64,000 nt of DNA from Musa acuminata AAA Group (lineage: Eukaryota > Streptophyta > Magnoliopsida > Zingiberales > Musaceae): the NCBI RefSeq assembly GCF_036884655.1, contig NC_088359.1, positions 13,931,501 to 13,995,500 of the forward strand. Direction: 5' to 3'. The notes under the pieces are model-generated. The model was given only the letters and a program-made list of their open reading frames with translations, did not search any database and was not told where the DNA came from. The position numbers were made by a program, and so were the translations under genes. Below, in pieces: positions 21,170 to 33,048 of this stretch (its first letter is position 1; every line of letters starts with the position of its first letter).

Positions 21170-22664
21170 TGCTAGTCATAGGTGCCCAGCAAGCCAATCA
21201 CGTGAGTGATGGCACGTGTGACTTGATACAGAATCTTTTTGCTTATTATATTTTGGCGTATATCACTTTATAACTATTGCATAAATGCATATATATATTG
21301 TGATTTCCTTGGATTTGTGCAATGGGAATCGGATCGTGATGAGATCACGATAATGAGATCGATTCACCTTTAAACACATATCCTAAATAATCCCGGTCAT
21401 AGGTTACTCGAGAGGGACATCGTGATAACCGGATAGACTGGTGTGCTGTATACCCGTCCATATGATGGATGCAGCTGGTCTCATAGCTGCTCGTGTAGGG
21501 ACACTAGGGATACAGTACAGGTGCTCATTGGAGAATGAGTTCACTGATTGATCCGCTTACGGAATGCTGGATGGTTGATGATGCCTTATTGTCAGACAGC
21601 GATTCCGTAGTCCTAGTGGTGTATCTGGTCCTTAGACTTGAGACACCAAGGATGTCCTGTATGAGTGCTCCACTCTTTGATACTAGACTTATAGGTTTGG
21701 CTGTCCCCAGATCTAGTACAGTTGGTCATTAGGAGTGGTAGTCGACCTTACGAGGGCTATTGAGTGTCGACAGAGGATCATCCACTCTCAGCGTCATGAG
21801 AGGAATATCCCATGTGTTCTTGCTCAGACAAATCCCTAGCCAGGGTCATTCGGGTTGAGAGAGAAAGAGTTCTCCGGGAGAATCCGATTAGAGCAAGACT
21901 CGAGTAGAAACCGTATGGGTCTGACAACACCATGCTCGATATACGGTCTCTGGGATATTAGATGGATGAGGGACTATAGGTACATGGTAACTGAGGACAG
22001 ACAGGTCCAATGGATTGGATTCCCCTGTATCGTCTGGGGACTACGGCGTAGTGGCCTAGTACGTCCGTAGTCGATGAGTCGAGTGAATTATTACAGAGAT
22101 AATAATTCACTGAGTTAGAAGGAGTTCTGACAGGTATGACTCACGGCCAGCTCGATATTGGGCCTAGAGGGTCACACACATATGGTAGGCATTGCGATGA
22201 GTAGAGGTTCGGATATGAGATATCCGACGGAGCCCTTGTCTTATTGGATGCAGATCCAATACCCACTAGGGAAGGACCCATTAGGGTTTGACACGGGATC
22301 TCTATAAATAAGAGGGATTCACAGCCTCATAGGCTAGAGTCTTTTGCTTGCCTTTCCTATTCTCCTCTCCCTCTCCACCTCAGAGCAGGCCTGGAGTTTT
22401 GAGGAGCGTCGTCGCAACCCTGCTGTGTGGATCACCGCTAGAGAGGAGGACGCTTGACCTCCTTCACCCTCTCCTAAGGATCTGCAAGGAAACAGGGATA
22501 TACGATCTCCCTAGGTAACACAATCTCTATACGCAGTTTTGTGTTTCGCGGATTTTGCGCACCAATCTTCGCACGACGATGAACATCTTTTTGGGAATCG
22601 GGGATTTTTGTTTTCTTGTTCTTCCGCTACGTATATGATGTCGCCCCCCAATGATTTCCCAACA
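21170..22664 (+). mobile_element. Solo LTR of the group-2 copia element (same family as I)
   Basis: A 1495-bp LTR, TGCTAGTCATAGG...ATTTCCCAACA, closely resembling both LTRs of I. It is flanked by GTGAAC on both sides (21164-21169 and 22665-22670) with no internal region. This is the expected product of recombination between the two LTRs of a former full element. It has a TATA box at 22303-22310. Confidence 0.85.
22303..22310 (+). promoter_or_regulatory. TATA box in solo LTR
   Basis: TATAAATA in the same context (AAGAGGGATTCA) as in the two LTRs of I. Confidence 0.6.
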
Positions 22665-22670
22665 GTGAAC

Positions 22671-22859
22671 CGCTTGTAAAAGGTTGTAAGAGGGGTATTT
22701 GCCTTTCCCCTTCAAGAGATTTGCTAGTGGAAGTTGGGAGCCTCATCGAAGAGGGCCTCGCAATTGGATGTAGGTCATTTGACCGAACCACTTTAAAATT
22801 GGCGTGATCTCTGGTTTACATTTTCTTATTGCTATTTACATTACTGCAAACCTTCTTAT
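22671..22859 (+). repeat. 5' LTR of element J, second part
   Basis: Resumes J's LTR after the solo LTR, in R-U5 (CGCTTGTAAAAGGTTGTAAG ...). It is interrupted by H; the last five bases, CTTAT, are repeated at 40661-40665. Confidence 0.85.
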
Positions 22860-22934
22860 TGTTAGGATCAAGAGCACTAAGAGGGGGGGGGGGGTGAATT
22901 AGTGCAGCGGAAAACCTTCTGCGATTAAATTTGA

Positions 22935-23370
22935 AAACTGCTTTCGTTCGATAGAAGTGATTTAGGTAAGAAAGCCGATTCATAAATCACTTCAACTTTT
23001 GACTAGGAGAGATGCAGCAAAGATATGAACTCAGTTTGCAGTTAAGATGGAAATCAGAATATAAGCGCAAACTGGAATACGACGTTCGTACGATAAAAGC
23101 GATTTGGTTATAAAAGCTGATTCGTAAACCACTTTAACTTGAGATAAGGCAAGATGCAGTTAAAGCAAAGATATAAAGGCAGTTTGCAGTTATAATGGAA
23201 ATCAGAACGTAAGCGCAAACTGAAATACGACGTTCGTACGATAAAACTGATTTGCGTCTTAAACCCTGATTCGGAAAGCACTGAACTTTGAAACACGTTC
23301 GTAAAAACACAGAAGGCAGTAAGCTATTGAGGAGGTTTGCAGTAAAGATAAAATGCTCAAAGTAAATGCA
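22935..23370 (-). repeat. 140-148-bp tandem repeat, three copies, R-U5 of H 3' LTR
   Basis: The three units begin at the words TTTCGTTCGA (22942), ACGTTCGTAC (23082) and ACGTTCGTAC (23230). The same three-copy arrangement is in the 5' LTR, at about 38980, 39118 and 39265. Confidence 0.75.
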
Positions 23371-23697
23371 AACCGAGATTTAGAGTGGTTCGGTCAATCT
23401 TGACCTACTCCACTTTTGGCTTCCTCCACCGACGAGGTCACCGATGTCAACTAGAGGCCGTCCTTCAATAGGCGAAGGCCAACCACCCTTTTACAGTTTC
23501 ACTCCTTTTGACGGGCTTAGGAGACAACCCTTATAGAATTTTCTCTCCTCTCTTTACAACTCAGAACTTGGAAGAAAAGAGGGAGAAAAACTTTTGGCCT
23601 TTACAATAATTTTGAGCTCTAAGAATCATAAAAAAAGATCAAGATTTCGGTGTAAGTTCATACCCTTTCAATGCTGAATGGGTGGGGTATTTATAGG

Positions 23698-23705
23698 CCC
23701 CAACC
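23698..23705 (-). promoter_or_regulatory. TATA box in H 3' LTR (copy near 39719-39727 in 5' LTR)
   Basis: Minus-strand TATAAATA followed by CCCCACCCATTCAGC; the 5' LTR copy at 39719-39727 would drive the element. Confidence 0.65.
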
Positions 23706-24628
23706 CAGTTCAAATTTGGAGCTCAAAACTGTCAATTCCCGGAATTCCGGGATCAGGCGGTTGCACCTCCTGACTAGAGCGGTTGCACCGCCTAGCAGAG
23801 CTCGAAGACTGAGCCTCTGGGCGGTGCTACCTCCTATCAGGGACGGTTGCACCTCCTGCCAGAGCTCGAAGACCGAGCTCAGGCGGTTGCACCTCCTAAC
23901 TGAGGCGGTTACACCGCCTGGCAAAGCTCAAAGACTGAGCTCAAGCGGTGCCACCTCCTATCATGGGAGGTTGCACCGCCCAGTCTCGCTCGGAGACTGA
24001 GCCCAAGCGGTGCCACCGCCTGGCTGGAGCGGTTGCACCTCCTAGTCTCGCTCGGAGACTGAGCCCTGGCGGTGCAACCTCCTGGCTTGGGTGGTTCAAC
24101 CGCTAGGCAGAAATCAGGGTCCGAATGGGTTGATCCATTCGGCCCAATTTTGGTTTTTCAGGGGCCCAATTGCCCCAAGATTAAGTTAATGGGATCACCT
24201 CCCATTTCCAACTTAATCATTGTGCTAACTACGATATTCCTAAGACATTTACTACAACTTGCTCCGATGCGTCAATCGCTTCTTCCGGCGAGCTTCCGGC
24301 GAACTTCCGTCGATCATCCGATGAACCCTCAGTGATGCTCCTACGGACTTCCGGCAAACTCCTGGACTTGCGACGATTCACTTGGCGAGTTCCGACGAGC
24401 TTCTTTGGCAAGCTTATGGACTTCTCAGATTTGTTCCCGCAGAACCTCCGACGACTATCCGAACTTCCGTCGAACTCTCGAACTCCCAACGTGATCATTG
24501 TCTTGACTCTGGCGTAACTCCTGCTGCATGTCTTACTTTCATCGTAGTTAATCCTGCACACTTATCTCAGCATATAGATTAGATAACAAATGACAATTGA
24601 CTTCATCATCAAAATTCGAGATTCAACA

Positions 24629-24648
24629 ATCTCCCCCTTTTTTATGAT
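24629..24648 (-). other. Polypurine tract of element H
   Basis: Minus-strand AAAAAAGGGGGAGAT abutting the 3' LTR. Confidence 0.8.
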
Positions 24649-25776
24649 GACAATCAATTGATAATGGAGTTAACCTTAACTCCCCCTGTCTATATGCCAT
24701 ACTTGAGATAAGTCATTCTTGAATTCAAAACCTAAGAATTCAAGAGACATATTGATAAGTTAGAATTATTTGAACTTATCAATACTCCCATCATGATTCC
24801 CATCATGATGTATCTCTCTAAAGATGATGTCAAGGCTTGACATTCATTTTCAAATTTTACATAACAAGTTTGAATGATGGTAATTATAGCAATTCATCAT
24901 ATTGTAAGATATCAACATGTAAAGCTGCGAAGTAAGATTTTGATATCATTACATGATGTACATATTTCAAATATTTTAGCAAGTATTGCATTTCATCATA
25001 TGGTAAGATATCAACTCGTAGAATTACGATGCAAGTTTTTTGTTTAATATCTTGACGCGATACAAACAAGGTATAATGCAAATTAATCATAGCATCTGTT
25101 CATATATCTCTTAGTGATGCAAGCATGGCATAATCATAGCATCAGTGTTTATAGCATCAATTCATATATTTCTCCCCCTTTGTCATCAACAAAAAGCATG
25201 GTAGTTGTGATACTAGGAGAACAATATAAGCAAATTTTGAGCATAAGTGCGATAATTGTTCATGCCTTTACTGGGTTCATGTTATTTTCCAACAGTAAGT
25301 GACAGGAAATCAAGCATATAAAGGAAGGCATGATATGTGGATTGCTTTGAATACTTCTTCCTTTTTATTTGTTATAATCTTTTTGCATTAAGGAGGAAAG
25401 CCATTTGTGATACCAACTATTTGTGAGTTTACTTTGAGTCAAGATATGTGTGTGAAACAGCTTTTTGCAAGTAAAGATACTATCATCCATATTTCAAGAT
25501 GGAATTCATAAGCAGGAATCATCAAATCATTTCAGAAAAATATTTTTCATAAGAGTGTATGAGAAAATCCGATTTTTAGCATTCCAATTGTTAAGCGAGT
25601 CCGAAAATGAAATGAACACTTTCATGCATTCGGACAAAACTAATGCTACAGATTTTCAAATACAATCATGAAGACAAAACATTTCAACACATAATTTACA
25701 ACATGTTATTTAGGCATGTAATGGCAATCAAGTGATTTGATCATTCAATAAAGTCCGAAAAATAATTTTAACTAGT
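24649..25776 (-). other. 3' non-coding region of element H
   Basis: About 1.13 kb between the pol stop and the polypurine tract, AT-rich, without a supportable gene. A secondary tract (minus-strand AAAGGGGGAGAAA) is at about 25171-25183. The stretch beside the pol stop is recognisably homologous to K at about 48150-48460. Confidence 0.7.
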
Positions 25777-28700
25777 TTATGTATTCGGACACATCAATAT
25801 TCCTAATTCTCTTCTTATAAAATCAAATTGCTCTTCACTTAGAGGTTTTGTAAAAATATCAGCTAGTTGATGTTTAGTATCAATGAACTCTATGATTACG
25901 TCATGATTAGTAACATGATCTCGTATAAAGTGATGTCTAATATCAATATGTTTTGTTCTTGAGTGTTGTATAGGATTCTTTGTCAAGCATATTGCACTCG
26001 TGTTATCACATTTAATGGGAATATTTTTAAGATGAACTTTATAATCTTCTAAGGTGTTTTTCATCCATACAACTTGTGCACAGCATACACTTGCTGTAAT
26101 ATATTTAGCTTCGGTTGTTATAGTGTAACCGAGTTTTGTTTCTTAGATGACCAGGAAACAAGGGCATGTCCTAAAAATTGACATGTTCCTGATGTGCTTT
26201 TTCTATCTATTCTACAGCCAACAAAATCCGCATCAGCATAAGCAATTAACTCAAGATTCTATAATTTTGGGTACCATAATCCTAGATTTGTGGTACCATT
26301 AAGATATCTAAGTATTCTTTTAACTGCTTTGAGATGAGATATCTTAGGGTTTGATTGAAATCTAGCACAAAGTCCTACACTGAACATGATGTCTGGTCTA
26401 GTTGTAGTGAGGTAAAGTAAACTTCCTATCATACCCCTATAAGTTTTTTGATCGAAGCTTTCTCCACTTTAATCAATTTCTAACTTAGTGGAGGTGCTCA
26501 TAGGAGTGTTAATAGCCTTTGAGTTATTCATATTAAACTTTTTTAGTAAATTCATAGCATATTTAGTTTGACTAATAAAGATGCCATTGCTTAGTTTTTT
26601 GATTTGTAAGCCTAAGAAGAATATTAATTCTCCCATTAAATTCATTTCGAATTCAAGACTCATAGTTTTAGCAAACGATTCACAAAGAGATTCACTCGTG
26701 GAACCAAAGATAATATCGTCAACATAAATCTGAACAATGAGAAAATTATTTTCAAAATTTTTGATGAATAATGTAGTATCATCCATGCCTTTTGTGAAAT
26801 CATTTTCAATAAGAAAAGAACTAAGTCTCTCATACCAAGCCCTCGGGGCTTGTTTTAAACCATAGAGAGCTTTTGTTAATCTAAACACATGATTAGGGAG
26901 GCTATTATTTTCAAATCCAGGAGGTTGTTCAACATAGACTTCTTCGGAAATAAAGTCATTAAGAAAAGTGCTTTTAACATCCATTTAAAACAACTTAAAA
27001 TTATTACTACTAGCGTAGGCAAGGAGCATCCTTATGGCTTCTAATCGAGCCACAGGAGCGAAGGTTTCTTCATAATCGATACCTTCTTCTTGGTTGAAAC
27101 CTTTGGCCACTAATCTAGCCTTGTTTCTAACCACGATACCATTTTCATCTTGCTTGTTTCTAAAGACCCATTTAGTACCAATAACTAAATGGTCATTTGG
27201 CCTAGGAACAAGCTTCCACACCTCATTTCTCTCAAATTGATTCAATTCATCTTGCATTGCGATAATCCATGAATCATCTTTCATGGCTTCGTCAACACAT
27301 TTGGGTTCAATTTGGGAGAGAAAAGCGGCGTTCGCACAAAATTTTTTAAAAGATCGTGTTTGAACCCCCTTTGATGTGTCTCCTAAGATTAGCTCCTTAG
27401 GATGAGCATCTACATACTTCCAATCCTTGGGTAAGGATATTTCGGAAGTGGATGCATCCAAGTTGCTAGTTGGAGACGGGGTTTCATTTAAATTCAAGGA
27501 ATCAAAATTAACATCATCATCAAAATCGTTTTTCTTGATTTCGGAAATCTCATTGAAAACGACATGAATGGATTCTTCAATAATTAAGGTTCTTTTATTG
27601 AAGATACGAAAGGCTTTAGAAACCGAAGAATAACCAAGAAAGATTCCTTCATCGGATTTAAAAGTTATCCTTTTCATTCAAGATAAAACACTTACACCCA
27701 AATACTTTAAAATATGAAACGTTGGGTTTTTTGTTGTTCCATAACTCATAGGGAGTTTTGGTGAGTAAGGGTCTTACCATAACTCTATTCAAAATATAGC
27801 ATGCGGTGTTTACGGCTTCGGCCCAAACATATTTGGGTAGGCTATGTTCATTCAACATGGTTCTTGTCATTTCTTGTAAATTTCAATTTTTTCTTTCTAC
27901 TACTCCATTTTGTTGAGGATTTCTTGGAGTAGAGAAATTATGGTTGTATCCATTGAGTTCACAAAATTCTTGGAAATCATGGTTTTGAAATTCTCCCCCA
28001 TGATCACTTCTAATTGACGAAATCATAGACCCCTTCTCATTTTGAACAAGTTTACAAAACTTGGTAAAATATCTAAAGCATTCATTTTTCTGTTTTAAGA
28101 AGTAAGTCCATGTATATCTGCTATAGTCATCTACAATGATGAAGGCGTATTTGCTACCTCCTATACTTGATGTAGAGATTGGTCCGAACAAGTCCATATG
28201 GATCAATTGTAAGGGCCTAGAGGTGCTTATTTGATTCTTAGATTTGAAACTACCCTTAATTTGTTTACCTAATTGGCAAGCATCACATATATTATCTTTG
28301 ATGAACTTGATATGAGGAATTCCTCTTACAAGTTCTTTAGATGATATTTGAGTGATTAGTTTCATGCTAGCATGACCTAATCTTCTATGCCATAGCCAAG
28401 CATCCTCATTCAAAACTGAAAAACACATTTCATTACACAAATCATTGATGTCAATAGTGTATACGTTATTTTATTTTAATGCAATCATAGACATGTTTTT
28501 GTGTGGTTTTTCAATGATGCAAGCATTAGATTCGAATCTGACAATGTATCCTTTATCACATAATTGACTAATGCTCAAGAGGTTATGTTTTAAACCATTA
28601 ACTAACAAAACATCTTCAATAAAGAAGTTGAATTTTTTACCTATGGTTCCTTTACCAATGATTTTACCCTTGTTGTTGTCTCTGAAGGTGACATAGCCTT

Positions 28701-28790
28701 CGTCTATGCTAGTGAGCTTAGAGAATTAAGATGGATCTCCGGTCATATGCCTTGAGCATCCACTATCTCTTGCTCCTAGCTTACGATGGT
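25777..28790 (-). pseudogene. pol: Element H pol: protease, integrase, RT and RNase H, broken
   Basis: Domains in order: retropepsin with D-S-G-C-S-R-H-M-T-G (Asp codon near 28767); zinc region H-R-R-L-G-H ... C-D-A-C; integrase with D, D and E (H-M-D-L-F-G-P, R-S-D-H-G-G-E-F, G-V-V-E-R-K-N); RT_2 with K-W-V-F-R-N-K and the active-site Y-V-D-D-I-I-F (about 26730); and RNase H ending G-I-L-M-C-P-N-T at the stop 25777-25779. Stops or frameshifts fall after V-E-R-K-N (27883), near 27660, before M-D-V-K (26985), near 26470 and in RNase H (about 26065-26140). All catalytic blocks can still be read. Confidence 0.85.
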
Positions 28791-29787
28791 ATAGGTTTCT
28801 ACAAGAAAGGATGATTTTTAGGAACCCATTTGCTTTTGGGTGCCTCAAAAATAGATCTATATTGTTTATCATGTTGCATAGAATTTGTCATGTTTCCTTT
28901 GGGAACCCAAATTAATTTATTCAGACTAATTTTCTTGAATGGACAATAATGCGTTTTGTGTCCAAGTTTGTAACAAAAGTTGCATTTGCTTTGGTGTCAA
29001 ACATGTAAGATGGGGCCTTTTATGAAGGTGGTTGGATTTTGGTGAGGACTTTCCACAAATCCGATTCCACTTCTTTTGGGAACGTGACCCTTGTTTGCAA
29101 TGATCATGTTCAGTGACTTGCTACCAACCTCGAATTTCTTCAAGGTGTCCTTAAGTAGCAAGTTTTCCTTTTGGAGAGTTTCTAGATTATGGCATTTTAT
29201 GTATGAACTTAAACTATCATGATATTCAGTTTTTAACTTATCAAAATTACAAGTAAGACTATCATGCTCCTTTTTTAGCAACTTCTATTTTCTACTAATA
29301 ATCTTGCATTCATCAAATAAGTCATGGAAGGCATTTAATAATTCATCAAATGATAAATCTGCATCTATTAAATTCGTTACCTCCTCTCCGATGGCCATTA
29401 AGGAGTAATGAGCAACTTGCTCGGTATTGGACTCCTCTTCTTCGGATGCGCTCGAGTCATCCCATGTTGCTTTGAGCGCCTTCTTCTTTGATGTTCTTTT
29501 CTTGACTTGGGGACAATCACTCTTGTAGTGGCCTGACTTCTTGCACTCATAGCAAATAACTTGGTCCTTCTTGGGTTCAAATTTATTTTTTGTTTCATTC
29601 TTAAACTTGTTTCGTTTAATAAATTTTTTAAATTTTCTTGTTAGAAGTGCCAAGTCATCATCACAGTCTTCATCACTTGAGTTTTCTCTCAAGTGGTCTT
29701 CTGAAATTTTAAGTGCCATATCCTTCCTGTTCTTTGGAAGGATGTCTTCTTGCTCTTCATGAGCTTTGTAGGTCATCTCGTAAGTCA
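28791..29787 (-). pseudogene. gag: Element H gag, C-terminal half with two zinc knuckles
   Basis: Continues Gag after insertion of I. It begins M-T-Y-E-M at 29788, then an acidic stretch, then knuckle 1 C-Y-E-C-K-K-S-G-H-Y-K-S-D-C (CX2CX4HX4C). A Ser/Glu-rich spacer, a stop near 29285 and a heptad-like, coiled-coil-prone stretch follow. After H-Q-N-P-T-T-F there is another stop (about 28997), then knuckle 2 (C-N-F-C-Y-K-L-G-H-K-T-H-Y-C, about 28940-28985) and the I-W-V-P-K-G motif. Two widely spaced knuckles with a W-V-P-K motif fit Sirevirus Gag. Confidence 0.8.
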
Positions 29788-29792
29788 TTAAT

Positions 29793-31284
29793 TGCTAGTC
29801 ATAGGTGCCCAGCAAGCCAATCACGTGAGTGATGGCACGTGTGACTTGATACAGAATCTTTTTGCTTATTATATTTTGGCGTATATCACTTTATAACTAT
29901 TGCATAAATGCATACATATATTGTGATGTCCTTGGATTTGTGCAATGGGAATCGGATAGTGATGAGATCACGATAATGAGATCGATTCACCTTTAAACAC
30001 ATATCCTAAATAATCCCGGTCATAGGTTACTCGAGAGGGACATCATGATAACCGGATAGACTGGTGTGCTGTATACCCGTCCATATGATGGATGCAGCCG
30101 GTCTCATAGCTGCTCGTGTAGGGACACTAGGGATACAGTACAGGTGCTCATTGGAGAATGAGTTCACTGATTGATCCGCTTATCGAATGTTGGATGGTTG
30201 ATGATGCCTTATTATCAAACAACGATTCCGTGGTCCTAGTGGTGTATCTGGTCCTTAGACTTGAGACACCAAGGATGTCTTGTATGAGTGCTCCACTCTT
30301 TGATACCAGACCTATAGGTTTGGCTGTCCCAGATCTAGTACAGCTGGTCATTGGGAGTGGTAGTCGACCTTACGAGGGCTATTGAGTGTCGATAGAGGAT
30401 CATCCACTCTCGACATCATGAGAGGAATATCTCATGTGTTCTTGTTCAGACAAATCCCTGGCCAGGGTCATTCGGGTTGAGAGAGAAAGAGTTCTCCGGG
30501 AGAATCCGATTAGAGCGAGACTCGAGTAGAAACCGTATGGGTCTAACAACACCATGCTCGATATACGGTCTCTGGGATATTAGATGGATGAGGAACTATA
30601 GGTACACGGTAACTGAGGACAGACAGGTCCAATGGATTGGATTCCCTTGTATCGTCTGGGGACTACGGCGTAGTGGCCTAATACTTCCGTAGTCGATGAG
30701 TCAAGTGAATTATTACAAAGATAATAATTCACTAAGTTAGAAGGAGTTATGAGAGATATGACTCACGGCCAGCTCGATATTGGGCCTAGAGGGTCACACA
30801 CATATGGTAGGCATTGCGATGAGTAGAGGTTCAAATATGAGATATCCGACGGAGCCCTTGTCTTATTGGATGCAGATCCAATACCCACTAGGGGAGGACC
30901 CATTAGGGTTTGACAGGGGACCTCTATAAATAGGAGGGATTCAGAGCCTCATAGGCTAGAGCCTTTGCTTGCCTTTCCTATTCCCCTCTTCCTCTCCACC
31001 TCATAGTAGGCCTGGAGTCTTGAGGAGCGTCGTCGCAACCCTGCTGTGTGGATCACCGCTAGAGAGGAGGACGCTTGACCTCCTTCACCCTCTCCTAAGG
31101 ATCTGCAAGGAAACAGGGATATACGATCTCCCTAGGTAACACAACCTACTTTATACGTAGTTTTGAGTTTCGCGGATTTTGCGCACCAATCTTCGCACGA
31201 TGACGAACATCTCTTTGGGAATCGGGGATTTTATTTTCTTGTTCTTCCACTGTGCATGTGATGTCGCCCCATGATTTCCCAACA
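29793..31284 (+). repeat. 5' LTR of element I
   Basis: TGCTAGTCATAGG...ATTTCCCAACA, 1492 bp, with a TATA box at 30925-30932. The PBS begins two bases after its end. Similar copies are the solo LTR (21170-22664) and the 3' LTR (36744-38245). Confidence 0.9.
30925..30932 (+). promoter_or_regulatory. TATA box in 5' LTR of I (copy at 37876-37883 in 3' LTR)
   Basis: TATAAATA within CCTCTATAAATAGGAGGGAT, the likely promoter of the element. Confidence 0.7.
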
Positions 31285-31285
31285 G

Positions 31286-31301
31286 TGGTATCAGAGCCAG
31301 G
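31286..31301 (+). other. Primer binding site of element I
   Basis: TGGTATCAGAGCCAGG, the standard plant copia site complementary to initiator-Met tRNA, one base from the LTR. Confidence 0.95.
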
Positions 31302-33048
31302 TTGTTCGTGCGAATGATTGGTTTTCAACTACGTGTGTTGTGTTTAGGAAGAATTTTGACATCAAAATCGTTGACGCAAAAGCGAGAAAGGGCAGCAACA
31401 GTTGCTGCCCTCGATCTGCATGAGTGAAGCGCAGCCGAAGGCGAGCAGCACAGGGGCTGCGTCTGCAGCAGCCGGCCGGTGGCCTGCTTGCAGCAGGCTT
31501 GCTACTAGCGGGGCTGGCAGCCCACGAGCAGGGGCACCGCAGGGCAGCGGCGCCTGCCGCCGTTGCTCCCGCGGGCGAAACCCCCCCCCATAGGGGCGGC
31601 AGCCCGGCGGGACAGCACCGCCTGCGAAGGCAGCGGCGCCCGAAGGGGGCGCCCACCCGTAGCGGCATCGCCGCCACAGGGCGTGCCGCTTGTAGGCGAG
31701 GGTAGTGCCCGCCCCGCCGCACAGGCCGCCGCCGGCAGGGTGGCGGCGGCAGCAGCAGCGAAAGGGGGAAAGGGCATTAGGGTTTTCTAGGAAAAAGATA
31801 GTTTTGCCCCTCAGAATTTGAGAAATTCCAATTTTTGTCTTTTGTCCAAATTACGAAAATACCCCTATAAATTCAGCCATTCCCTACATGTCCTTGATTT
31901 CAGAAAATATTAATTAATTAAAAGGTTTAGTTGATTATTATTTTTATTATTATCTAGTAGTCCTACATGATGATGATTATTTATACATGTGATGTATGAT
32001 ATGTGGACGGATGATCATGGACCGTGTGATGTGTGTACTTGTGATTATTATTATTGAGGTCTGCGAGCCTCCATTATATTTCTCGTTTATTATCGGGCCT
32101 GCGTGCCTATGATTAAGTTGTAATCACATGAGAAGGTGCAGCGGGAGCGTGGATGCGATAGCGGGACCCACGAGACGGACGATCGTAATGCATGGAGATG
32201 CATCAAGATGTCGACGGAACCGACGAGGACGAGATGGACGATCACAGGGCATGAAGATGCACCGTTGCACACATAGATCTTGATGTGAGTGATTGGGCCT
32301 ACTGGCTCGGGCCTAATCATATTTGGTTGTGGTCCATGATCATCTGGTGTGATTTCTTATACACATACTAGATATGTATATATATTTGCATGCGATGTAG
32401 ATATATATTAAATATGTATATGTGTGACATGTCATATTAGCAGACCAAAGCATAGAAATATCTCTCGATAATATTAAGTCGGTGAACGTGAGGCACTTAG
32501 ATTGACCCACGTGGCCTTCCATCGTTATGAGTAGGAATCGATTCCCGGTGTAGGTTGAGTTGGTCGAGTCCCTCGAGACTCACCTATATCGCGATTCGCT
32601 ATCTTGCTTACGACATAGAGATGTCACCGGTGACCTGAGAGCATGGTATACTTGGTCGAGTCCCTCGAGGGTATATCATCAAATCAGACTCATCTTGTAA
32701 CGAAGGTGTTGACTTAACCGAGCATCATGGTTGGTCGAGTCCCTCGAGGCCATGGTGATTCGGAGGCCGAACAGGACGGGAATCACAAGGAGTTGTGATC
32801 GGCAAGAGTTGCCTACCTTTTAGGCTTAGTGTGATTGGTCGAGTCCCTCGAGGTTACACTAAGATGCTGATTGGATCCTGATCCCCACTAGAAGTCTGCC
32901 GGAGACTTCCGTTTCATGTGCTGAGGGTGTCGCGTGACTCGTTAGTAAAATAGTGGGAGCATATTAAGATAGAAGTCCATATCTTGATAGTTTATTTCTT
33001 GCAAAATCTGCATGTTATTCATTTCTGCTGCATCTTTATTTTCAGAAA
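31302..33048 (+). other. 5' leader of element I
   Basis: About 1.75 kb of non-coding sequence between primer site and gag. Its first part (31390-31780) is GC-rich; the frames it opens on both strands look like composition effects. The rest is mixed and includes short TATATG runs (about 32360-32430). Four related hairpins and a 12-bp palindrome lie at 32551-32863. A leader of this kind is where packaging and dimerisation signals are expected. Confidence 0.7.
32551..32863 (+). repeat. Four related hairpins in the leader of I
   Basis: Hairpins at 32551-32586, 32643-32679, 32723-32757 and 32825-32863 share the core TTGG-TCGAG-TCC-CTCGA-GR, in which TCGAG pairs with CTCGA around a three-base loop. 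The outer arms differ in each copy yet pair: TAGGTTGAG/CTCACCTA, ATGGTATAC/GTATATCAT, CATCATGG/CCATGGTG and CTTAGTGTGA/TTACACTAAG. There is one bulge and three G:U pairs in total. Confidence 0.85.

Larger units (their letters stand above)
22860..24628 (-). repeat. 3' LTR of element H
   Basis: 1769 bp, TGTTAGGATC to GATTCAACA, short-U3 form. It has a 12-G run (22883-22894), three copies of the R-U5 repeat (word starts near 22942, 23082 and 23230), a TATA box, a long palindrome array with GTTGCAC centres (about 23757-24110) and a CG-rich block (about 24280-24500). Between palindromes there are further inverted repeats, such as CAGTCTC-GCTCG-GAGACTG. Confidence 0.85.

Noticed and set aside
30158..30385. 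75-codon frame repeated in each group-2 LTR (also near 21535 and 37109)
   Set aside because: It recurs only because the LTR is repeated; it overlaps an antisense frame and has no domain.
31286..31301. tRNA-like match (TGGTATCAGAGC words throughout the window)
   Set aside because: These are retrotransposon primer binding sites complementary to tRNA 3' ends, not tRNA genes; no cloverleaf follows.
31291..31790. Ala/Gly/Arg/Pro-rich frames in the leader of I
   Set aside because: A GC-rich leader opens frames on both strands at once; no start context or domain supports a gene.
32360..32430. TATATATATTTG and ATATATATT runs as a promoter or microsatellite
   Set aside because: Short and imperfect, inside the leader of I, with no supporting context.
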